The position numbers were made by a program, and so were the translations under genes. A stretch of 64,000 nt of DNA from Heterocephalus glaber (Eukaryota; Chordata; Mammalia; Rodentia; Bathyergidae). Shown piece after piece: positions 60,001 to 64,000 of this stretch (positions are counted from its first letter, which is position 1; the number at the start of each line of letters is the position of its first letter). The notes under the pieces were generated by a model. It saw only the letters and a program-made list of their open reading frames with translations. It was not told where the DNA came from and did no database searches. The stretch is taken from positions 13,769,915-13,833,914 of the forward strand of contig NW_004624734.1 in the NCBI RefSeq assembly GCF_000247695.1. Direction: 5' to 3'.

Positions 60001-62819
60001 CAGTGGTTTTGCTGCTTGCTGTGCAAGTGCAAGGATCCGAGTTCGATCCCTGCTACCAAAAAAGAAAAGTATGGAATTATTCCTGTTTGAATTTGAAATC
60101 TGTATTGGCACATTACATTTAGAACTTTACTCAGCTGTACACGTAGCCGGCATTTCCCTAGCACTCACTATGTGCCGAGTGTGTTTAAGGGGACACTGGC
60201 CCACATTCATTCGTCAGTCATGTTTTACTATTGAGGAAATGAAAGAAATGAAGAACAGTCAGTTATTAAAGGATGCCAGATCATCACCTTATATATTAAG
60301 TAACAGTATGGGGAAGGCAACCTTAGGAAGATTGTTTCCTTTTACAGTGCAGCAAGTGCAATTATTCCCCCAGGGTACTTTTAGAAGCAGTATTTCTGTC
60401 ATCTGGGAGGCTTGATAAGAGCTCTGGTGCTGCTTGCCCCGACTGAGCTTTTTCTGTCTGCTCTGTATACCTCTGGGCTGGTGGGTATGACTTTCTTTGA
60501 TGGTGAATCTGTGTTGCCTATAAGAAAAACCCTCTCAGAGAATGCTACCTTAGTCTAAGCCAAGTATCATATACCATTACATTCTTATAACTACAGTATT
60601 CTTTAAGGTAAAGATGATCTCTACCTTAGAGATGCAGTCTAAGCTCAAAAAGACTTTAATCTTTATATGTGGCAGAGGTGGGATTTGAAACCAAGTCTTG
60701 TCTGATTATAACCATTTTTTTTGTGGTACTGGTGATTGAACCCATGGCCTTACTCAAATGCATCTCCAGCCCATATTCTCCATATTCTCTTCTGAATAAA
60801 CCTTTTGCCACTGATTTCTCTCCACTCCAATCTATACAATCCTTTATAAAATATTAATCTTCTAAAATATCTCTTTCCTCTTATCCCTCCCCCACTCCTT
60901 CCTAAATGTTCATGGATATTTTCTTGCTCTCCATAAGTTGGTGAAATCTTGCCTTTCCATCTCTTTTCTGCTATCTAAGTCAGCCAATTTTTTTTCCCTC
61001 GCATAATCACACATTGTCCAGAAGCACACATTGTCCTGAGTTATGTCACTTTTTTTTTTTGGTACTGGGGATCAAACTCAGGATCTTGTGCTTTCGAGCT
61101 AAATCCCCAGCCCTCTATCACTTTTAACTCATTCACTTCTGCTTCTCTTCTAATTTTGTTTTTTGGTACTGGGGATCGAACCCAGGGCCTTAACACTAAG
61201 CCACTCCCCCAGCCCTTTAAAAATTTTTTATTTTGAGACAAGGTCTCGCTAAGTTTCCTAGGTTGGACTTGAACTTGTTTGTGATCCTCTTGCCTCAGCC
61301 TAAGTCTTCCAGAGTTCTGGGATTACAGGCATGCGCCATTGTGCCCAACGCTTCTGCACTCCTTGAAAAGATAGTACCTACAAACTCATTTGTATGAGGC
61401 AGAATGTTAGATTGGCTCAAAGATAAAAACAGTAATTTCCTGCCTGCCAAGAGTGCATCCCCAGGCTGGCAGTCACAGGGATGGGCAGGACAACCATGTG
61501 ACAGTAATTATAGTGATATGATAAGATAATAGGTGCCTTGGGAGAGGTGTAGGCAGAATATATTATGGCTGCACCTGGTGGGGTGGGCACTGGGGAGTCC
61601 CAGAAGGTGACAGAGAGGGAGGGGTACATACACTGAGTTGCAAGGGATATTAGGGATTGCTCAGGTCCTCATGTGGGTGACAGGTATACGAGGAGGGAGT
61701 AACATGTGGAGAGGTCCAGAGGTGTGAGCAAGTGTGGTGTATTCAAAGAAATGCAGAGTGTGGAATGGCTGCCGTGTAGGGTGCCATGGTGCCTGAGGGA
61801 GCAGCAGAAGATGAGGCTGGAAAGGTGAGTCTCCATGCCAATGAGCAACCCTTCTTCCCCTACATTCCCTTCCTGCCAGTCTTTGTAGTGCCCCAGTCAC
61901 CTGCGCTAAAAGAGATTTCCTGCTAGCCACCTCATGCGCTTGTTTCCTGCATTTATTATTTGACATGTAGCTAGCACATGATTCTCAGTAATGCCTGGTA
62001 TTTTGGGTAATTAAGCAATTAGGGAAAAACTCCTAGCTTTCACTTGATATTTTAGGGACTGTTCCATCCTCACCTGCTTACAGTCTAAGGTGTAGGATGT
62101 TATAGATCTCACCTGTGTTCAGCTCAGTGTTTGGCTGGTAGTCAGTTTTTGCTAAATATTGAAGCACTGATGTAACCAATTACAGATGCTCAGATGCCTG
62201 AAATGTTTATCATGTCTTATGCCAGATTTATATGTAGTCTTTAAGGAAAGCTTAAAGACATTTTTATTCCTGTAAACAGTCTCACTAACATCTCTTGGGT
62301 TGCAGAGGGCTCACAGCTCCTGATGCTGAAATGCTGTACATGCAGGAGGTAGAAAGAATGGACGGTTATGGAGAAGAGAGCTACCCTGCAAAGGTAAGTG
62401 TGGCTTGAAGCTGAGGCTCTAAAATTAGGCGTAGGAGTTTGAGAGAATAGTGACGAAGCTTGAGGATGGCCCGATGTTCTAGCTGGAAACTTCAAAGCTG
62501 AGGTCCTTGTGACCAGAATTTTATAGTAAAGCACATTCTCATTTTGCAGTTTGTGCTTTGAAATGATCAGGAAATATAGTTCCAATTTGCATCCATATTT
62601 ACGAGATAATATGGTCTTCTGAACATTTTATATTCAAATTTAGGGAAAACAAGTTTAAAGAATTGGGTGTAAAGTTGTTGCAGTTCTGATGCCTCTGCTT
62701 CATGATTCTTTCTCTGCTCTGTGCTCTTAGGATAGCCAAGGAAGCGACATATCCATTGGAGCGTGTCTCGAGGGTATCTTTGTGAAACACAAGAATGGAA
62801 GGCCTCCTGTGATATTTAG
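35856..62819 (+). CDS. PTPN21: PTPN21 (PTPD1), exons 2-8 (5' part of gene, 3' end outside window)
   Basis: PTPN21 is a cytosolic non-receptor tyrosine phosphatase that uses an N-terminal FERM domain to associate with actin, focal adhesions and membranes, and that binds and activates Src/Tec-family kinases. Exons at 35856-36058 (ATG 35879), 52362-52531, 56832-56929, 59078-59145, 59870-59940, 62306-62393 and 62731-62819 join in frame to 764 coding nt (254 full codons; the human protein is 1174 aa). The product opens [20 protein letters not shown] and covers the F1 and F2 lobes and the start of F3 of the FERM domain (about residues 23-308 in the family). The phosphatase domain lies outside. Introns are up to 16 kb. 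No frame breaks seen. The gene is divergent from ZC3H14, the same arrangement as in human 14q31. Confidence 0.96.
36190..36253 (+). repeat. ID SINE 3' fragment
   Basis: gcacaaggtcctgagttcga with poly(A). Confidence 0.75.
36535..36662 (-). repeat. MIR-like fragment
   Basis: agtatcagtttccccatcta and gggataatagtggcgctgaa match the reverse MIR core. Confidence 0.55.
36938..37058 (+). repeat. B1 SINE
   Basis: ccgggtgtggtagcacacac to gtgagactctgtctcc plus A run, with the internal duplication. Confidence 0.88.
37200..37960 (+). repeat. Possible ancient mammalian interspersed repeat
   Basis: G/A-rich body with phrases such as ttgagctcaggcaagagatc and gaggtttgggaatttaggtg resembles an old repeat family I cannot name. 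No open frame. Confidence 0.35.
38459..38538 (+). repeat. ID SINE (Ala-CGC type)
   Basis: ggatttagctcagtggtgcc to cctggtacc plus poly(A), bounded by AAAGTCTGT on both sides. Confidence 0.93.
38539..40261. other. PTPN21 intron 2, unassigned
   Basis: No exon or repeat recognised. The open frames at 39527-40029 on both strands have no family resemblance. Confidence 0.5.
40262..40407 (-). repeat. B1 SINE
   Basis: Reverse B1 with the internal duplication, ending gtgtgtgccaccatgcctga. Confidence 0.88.
40748..41069 (-). repeat. B1-dID SINE split by a younger ID
   Basis: Reverse ID (gtgctggggattgaacccaa), link, reverse B1 start. A younger ID interrupts it at about 40900-41000, then the B1 end resumes (cctcagcctcccaagtagct). 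Confidence 0.85.
40917..41000 (-). repeat. ID SINE (Ala-CGC type) nested in B1-dID
   Basis: tttgataccagggatcaaat to gagctaaatccccagcc. The host words aacttgattctc and aacttatgattctc flank it as the duplicated site; a CT run adjoins. Confidence 0.85.
41510..41637 (+). repeat. L2-like 3' end fragment
   Basis: gtctagaatagtgtctggca and agttgctgaataaatg follow the L2 3' tail. Confidence 0.55.
42480..42602 (-). repeat. B1-dID SINE remnant
   Basis: catccccagccctttttatt, then reverse B1. It inserts next to L1-like 3' sequence that continues to about 42710. Confidence 0.7.
42603..42710 (+). repeat. L1-like 3' UTR fragment
   Basis: ttgacacgtaatatttgtac and atttatgagtatagtac match old L1 3' UTR wording. 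The same order recurs at 43136. Confidence 0.6.
42856..42939. repeat. Perfect 42-bp tandem duplication
   Basis: Units 42856-42897 and 42898-42939 are identical (TTTTTCACTTAGGAGACAAT and on). Lies between two SINE/L1 blocks. Confidence 0.97.
42990..43122 (-). repeat. B1-dID SINE remnant
   Basis: catctccagccctttttatt, then reverse B1 (gacacagggtctcactgagc). Very like the copy at 42480. Confidence 0.75.
43123..43560 (+). repeat. L1-like 3' UTR, interrupted by an ID
   Basis: attgacatgtttaatatttg, ttatggagtataatatgata and ggtcaaatcgggaattagca follow the 3' UTR of old L1 elements. Confidence 0.65.
43431..43541 (-). repeat. ID SINE (Ala-CGC type)
   Basis: T-rich tail with TTTTG units, then gatcagggatcgaactcagg. 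Bounded by AAGACCTCCATATTTTT on both sides. Confidence 0.95.
43561..44254. other. PTPN21 intron 2, unassigned
   Basis: Nothing recognised. Confidence 0.5.
44255..44465 (+). repeat. MIR SINE
   Basis: gagcatttactgtgtgagac, cacaacaatcctatgagtga, ctccattttatagctaggta, in MIR order. Confidence 0.8.
44437..44860 (-). pseudogene. Unrecognised possible coding relic
   Basis: The minus strand holds three overlapping partial frames (44437-44622, 44567-44803, 44628-44852) richer in GC than the neighbours. They may be pieces of one decayed coding sequence, read with frame changes. No domain or family was recognised, and no poly(A) tail or target duplication was seen, so a random GC-rich stretch remains possible. 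Confidence 0.25.
44941..45037 (-). repeat. ID SINE (Ala-CGC type)
   Basis: (TTG)n-modified tail, then ggtactggggatcaaactca. Bounded by TAAAATGTT. Confidence 0.93.
45157..45283 (-). repeat. B1 SINE
   Basis: Reverse B1: gagacagagtctcatgtagt, ending decayed near tgagaaactagagattta. Confidence 0.8.
45652..45787 (-). mobile_element. Small LINE-mobilised retrocopy (136 bp) of unknown source
   Basis: A run of T (poly(A) of the minus strand) starts the insert, and a perfect 14-bp duplication AAGCAGCTATTCTT brackets it at 45638-45651 and 45788-45801. The body is not B1, ID or any SINE seen here; it may be a truncated mRNA 3' end. Confidence 0.75.
45918..46005 (+). repeat. ID SINE, intermediate type
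   Basis: gggccagagatgtagcttag and gcagcacctgcctggcaagc. The tail is an AAC repeat. Confidence 0.8.
46107..46187 (-). repeat. ID SINE (Ala-AGC type)
   Basis: gtgctggggattgaacccag to gtgtacaaccccagcct. Confidence 0.8.
46700..46825 (+). repeat. L2-like 3' end
   Basis: tatgtgagagcagaaatttt, ccagtgctatatctctagta, acacagtaggtgttcagtca and cactgaatga follow L2 order. Confidence 0.7.
46893..46970 (-). repeat. ID SINE, diverged
   Basis: gtgcaggatcaaaatcaggg to gagctatactccacagtcc. Confidence 0.7.
46985..47140 (-). repeat. B1 SINE
   Basis: Reverse B1 with the internal duplication, ending aggcatggaccaccatgtct. Confidence 0.8.
47169..47253 (+). repeat. ID SINE (Ala-CGC type), diverged
   Basis: gggctagggatttagctcag and actgcgcaagcacaaagacc. 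Flanked by TTAACTTACTG and TTGACTTACTG. Confidence 0.85.
47254..48165. other. PTPN21 intron 2, unassigned
   Basis: Short unrelated open frames only. No recognised repeat. Confidence 0.5.
48166..48250 (-). repeat. ID SINE (Ala-CGC type)
   Basis: ggtactggggatcgaacttg to gagctaaatccccagtcc. Confidence 0.93.
48251..49093. other. PTPN21 intron 2, unassigned
   Basis: Nothing recognised. Confidence 0.5.
49094..49191 (-). repeat. ID SINE (Ala-CGC type)
   Basis: Long T tail, ggtgccagagattgaactcg to gagctaaatccccgggc. Confidence 0.92.
49507..49592 (-). repeat. ID SINE (Ala-CGC type)
   Basis: ggtactgggatcaaacttgg to gagctaaatccccggccc. Flanked by CAATTAATTTT and CAATTCATTTT. Confidence 0.93.
49729..49853 (-). 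repeat. B1 SINE
   Basis: Long T run, gaaacaggatctctttatgt to gtgtgccaccatgcctggc. This copy lacks part of the internal duplication. Confidence 0.85.
49854..50774. other. PTPN21 intron 2, unassigned
   Basis: Nothing recognised. The stretch at 50550-50700 (gcattagctacattttaggg, ctcagcagccacctgtggt) looks like an old interspersed repeat of unknown family. Confidence 0.35.
50775..50896 (-). repeat. B1-like SINE, diverged
   Basis: ttttgagatagagttttgct to ttctaccatacctagct. Confidence 0.7.
50933..51120 (-). repeat. B1-dID SINE
   Basis: ggtactggggattgaaccta, then reverse B1 (ttgaaacagggtctcactaa) ending acacctggct. Confidence 0.85.
51286..51330. repeat. (GT)n microsatellite
   Basis: Interrupted GT array, followed by GA-rich sequence. 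Confidence 0.9.
51583..51724 (-). repeat. B1 SINE
   Basis: tttttttttttgagtcatgg to tgctaccatgcctggg, with the internal duplication. Confidence 0.8.
51906..51990 (+). repeat. ID SINE (Ala-CGC type)
   Basis: ggatttagctcagtggttcc to ccccggtacc plus AAAAC tail. Bounded by GAAGGGATATGCAG; it landed beside an older ID. Confidence 0.95.
52010..52090 (+). repeat. ID SINE (Ala-AGC type)
   Basis: ttgctcagtggtagagtgct and tgcctggcatgcttgaagcc. The tail carries CAGA units. Confidence 0.85.
52362..52531 (+). CDS. PTPN21: PTPN21 exon 3
   Basis: 170 nt encoding residues 61-117: [20 protein letters not shown], then [10 protein letters not shown] and the FGVVFYVPS strand. Acceptor TTTCCAG, donor GTGAGA. 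Confidence 0.96.
52532..53163. other. PTPN21 intron 3, unassigned
   Basis: Nothing recognised. Confidence 0.5.
53164..53255 (+). repeat. ID SINE (Ala-AGC type)
   Basis: gcctagaatgtagctaagta and cttgcctagcatgcacaaag, then an A tail. Confidence 0.85.
53256..54524. other. PTPN21 intron 3, unassigned
   Basis: No exon or repeat recognised. The stretch at 53890-54450 has an old-repeat feel (tcttgtttggaccctggagg-like wording) but no identification. Confidence 0.4.
54525..54610 (+). repeat. ID SINE (Ala-CGC type) with G-rich tail
   Basis: gggatttagctcagtagtgc to gttcgatcccccagtg, then a GGGGT/G run in place of poly(A). Flanked by GAATTAAGT on both sides. Confidence 0.9.
54974..55215. mobile_element. 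Short Tc1/mariner-class inverted-repeat element (242 bp)
   Basis: Left end CAGTCATACCTTGG, right end reverse complement CAGTGGTACCTTGG. TA on both sides (54972-54973, 55216-55217). No coding capacity. The terminus wording resembles Tigger/pogo families. Confidence 0.85.
55830..56110 (-). mobile_element. MaLR-type LTR (MST/MLT-like)
   Basis: Starts TGTCTTAGCTCAGAATGCCA and includes taccacagaccggtgattta, tttcctcacagtgtggagat and caccctcacagcatcagct, the reverse form of a MaLR LTR. The right end is unclear. Confidence 0.65.
56111..56831. other. PTPN21 intron 3, distal part
   Basis: Nothing recognised apart from a pyrimidine tract before exon 4. Confidence 0.45.
56832..56929 (+). CDS. PTPN21: PTPN21 exon 4
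   Basis: 98 nt encoding residues 117-150: [18 protein letters not shown], then [14 protein letters not shown]. This is the start of the helical F2 lobe. Acceptor TTTATAG, donor GTAAAT. Confidence 0.96.
57153..57238 (+). repeat. ID SINE (Ala-CGC type)
   Basis: ggatttagctcagtggttcc to tctggtacc plus poly(A). Bounded by GAGACTTTT. Confidence 0.95.
57519..57598 (-). repeat. ID SINE, diverged
   Basis: gtgctggtgatgaagccctg to tgagcgacatcctcagtcc. Confidence 0.7.
57935..58011 (-). repeat. B1 SINE fragment
   Basis: gcaacagggtctcctcatat to cctcagccacccaagtacc. Confidence 0.7.
58040..58123 (+). repeat. ID SINE (Ala-CGC type)
   Basis: ccggggatttagctcagtgg to ccccggtacc plus poly(A). Flanked by AAAATTTCA. 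Confidence 0.95.
58148..58501. mobile_element. Short Tc1/mariner-class inverted-repeat element (354 bp)
   Basis: Both termini begin CAGTGGGCC. TA on both sides (58146-58147, 58502-58503). No transposase frame. Starts 22 bp after an ID element. Confidence 0.82.
58588..58735 (+). repeat. B1 SINE
   Basis: Well-preserved full-length copy: ccaggtgtggtggggcaagc to gaccctgtctcaaaaaacc, with the internal duplication. Confidence 0.92.
59078..59145 (+). CDS. PTPN21: PTPN21 exon 5
   Basis: 68 nt encoding [18 protein letters not shown], then ALFPV (residues 150-172). Acceptor TCTATAG, donor GTAAGT. Phase 0 end. Confidence 0.96.
59146..59869. other. PTPN21 intron 5
   Basis: 725 bp with no recognised repeat. 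Confidence 0.55.
59870..59940 (+). CDS. PTPN21: PTPN21 exon 6
   Basis: 71 nt encoding [16 protein letters not shown], then VLLHQKY and two bases of Arg. Acceptor CCTTCAG, donor GTAACA. Confidence 0.96.
59984..60065 (+). repeat. ID SINE (Ala-CGC type)
   Basis: gggccggggatttagctcag to ccctgctacc plus poly(A). Bounded by AGTATGGAATT. Only 43 bp past the exon 6 donor. Confidence 0.95.
60154..60300 (+). repeat. MIR-like fragment
   Basis: cactcactatgtgccgagtg, ttttactattgaggaaatga and aagaacagtcagttatta follow MIR order loosely. Confidence 0.5.
60716..60772 (-). repeat. ID SINE, internally deleted
   Basis: ggtactggtgattgaaccca joined to atgcatctccagccc. Confidence 0.7.
61050..61114 (-). repeat. 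ID SINE (Ala-CGC type), internally deleted
   Basis: ggtactggggatcaaactca, then gctttcgagctaaatcccca. About 20 bp of the middle is missing. Confidence 0.85.
61161..61350 (-). repeat. B1-dID SINE
   Basis: ggtactggggatcgaaccca, then reverse B1 (ttgagacaaggtctcgctaa) ending gcgccattgtgcccaac. Confidence 0.87.
61351..62305. other. PTPN21 intron 6, distal part
   Basis: No repeat family recognised with confidence. Confidence 0.45.
62306..62393 (+). CDS. PTPN21: PTPN21 exon 7
   Basis: 88 nt encoding [19 protein letters not shown], then [11 protein letters not shown] (residues 196-225). Acceptor GTTGCAG, donor GTAAGT. Confidence 0.96.
62731..62819 (+). CDS. PTPN21: PTPN21 exon 8
   Basis: 89 nt encoding [17 protein letters not shown], then [12 protein letters not shown] and two bases of Arg. 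Acceptor CTCTTAG; the donor AG|GTATTT is weak-looking but fits the frame. This is the first part of the F3 (PTB-like) lobe. Confidence 0.94.
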
Positions 62820-63634
62820 GTATTTTTCTTTCCATTTTATGTGTGCATTCTGTGGCTGCTATTGATGATATTAAAAAAATAACTGCTCATAAGTCTCTCC
62901 CAAGGTCTCAGTAGAAAATGGAAATATTCCCTTCCTAGACCAAAATGTCATCTGAAAGTAGTGAATGGTTCATTAATATGCCACTCTTCAGTACCAAAGT
63001 GCAGAAATTGGTGCTTCTAACAATGACCTACTTATAAAATGCTTAAAAATTTGTGACCCTTTTCCTGCCATATGGAGGCCATTCTTTGTTTTGATCTGAA
63101 TTTTTCATTTGAGCTCTGGTTTCTAGGGTAGTTCTTGTGGAAAATTAAGACCTTTCTTTTGACTCTACTTATGTAACAAAATTCTTCAAATACCAACCTC
63201 TCAGCAAATTTCAATTACTTTTTGTAATGTTGATTTTCCCCTCTAGATTATAAAGAAGTGATACTACTATTCATTTGTGGAAATCTTGGAGTGTACATAA
63301 TAGGAAAGACAGTACTGATATATAAAGATGTCTTAATGGTGGGTGTAATAGACTTAAATTTCTGAATGTTGAAGTTACAAATGGCTTACATTTCCTTTTT
63401 AGTATTCTGTGTTCCAGTTACTATCTGAAACAGAAATTGGATCATATTGTTCAGTTCTTCCATTGAAGTTCCTTAAAATTTGTAACTGTAGAAAATCCAC
63501 AGTGTCATTTCATAGGAATATTTACAGTTTTACTCTGAGATTCTGTCTTCTCCTGATAAAAATATTAAAAATTTATATTTTTATAAAGTATTGAACATAT
63601 CCTAACACTTTTGGTTTTTTATTCCTTTGTGTCT
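62820..63634. other. PTPN21 intron 8, unassigned
   Basis: AT-rich, nothing recognised. Confidence 0.5.
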
Positions 63635-63868
63635 ACCACTTATTGAAGGTAGTTTATCATGCATTAGATACTATACTGAGTGCTTTCTGTATATTTTTTC
63701 ATGTGATCTTTCTAACAACTCTGAGCAGTGTGTGTTACCACCATTTTGCTTGTGGGATAATTGGGGTTTATAAAAACTGAATAATTAATGCACGGTCTCC
63801 CAGTTATTAACTGGGACTTGAACTCAGATTCTCTGCTTGCAGCCTGTGCTCTTAGTCTCCATATTAAG
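63635..63868 (+). repeat. MIR SINE
   Basis: cattagatactatactgagt, cacggtctcccagttattaa, gggacttgaactcagattct and cctgtgctcttagtc follow MIR order. Confidence 0.8.
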
Positions 63869-64000
63869 CAGCTCTCTCTTTTTTTATTCCTCTTATCTCT
63901 TACTCCTCCACTCTCTGCCACCCAACATACACTATTCAAGCTTTCTAACCCATCCCTATCATTTCTCCTTGAGTAGTTTTTCCTTTGAAAAACTTTCACT

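Overview
The window is mammalian nuclear DNA, and its repeats make it a rodent. It carries dozens of B1 (7SL-derived) SINEs, tRNA-Ala-derived ID SINEs and B1-ID composite (B1-dID) elements, and no B2 or B4 elements were seen. Composite B1-dID elements point away from mouse and rat and towards a squirrel-related or beaver-related lineage. I cannot name the species from sequence alone.

Two protein-coding genes are recognisable, transcribed divergently. ZC3H14 (nuclear poly(A)-binding zinc-finger protein, also MSUT2) runs on the minus strand from a CpG island at about 16.85-17.52 kb off the left edge. Its first nine coding exons are here (codons 1-427), from the N-terminal PWI-like fold through the nuclear-localisation and acidic region; the CCCH zinc fingers lie outside the window. 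PTPN21 (FERM-domain tyrosine phosphatase PTPD1) runs on the plus strand from a CpG island at about 31.7-32.25 kb off the right edge. Its ATG exon and six further coding exons are present (codons 1-255), covering the N-terminal two thirds or more of the FERM domain; the phosphatase domain is outside. All intron boundaries given are GT-AG and the reading frame closes across every junction.

The 14 kb between the two promoters is dominated by LTR retroelements. From 18.9 to 24.3 kb there is a four-level nest: an old MLT1-like LTR is split by an ERV-L-like provirus, whose 5' LTR is split by a MaLR LTR, which is itself split by a solo LTR flanked by a 4-bp GCAG duplication. The provirus retains RNase H and integrase relics followed by a retroviral Env transmembrane relic with a CX6CC motif, an uncommon combination for ERV-L-type pol. 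A second, nearly complete MaLR element with a 5-bp GGGAT duplication lies at 27.3-28.8 kb.

Introns hold the SINEs, several MIR and L2 relics, three short TA-flanked inverted-repeat DNA transposons, two opposed mariner-type transposase relics, a small retrocopy with a 14-bp target duplication, a perfect 42-bp tandem duplication and microsatellites. A GC-rich hexanucleotide repeat lies in ZC3H14 intron 1, 53 bp from the exon 2 acceptor. I found no convincing RNA gene, CRISPR array or third intact protein-coding gene.
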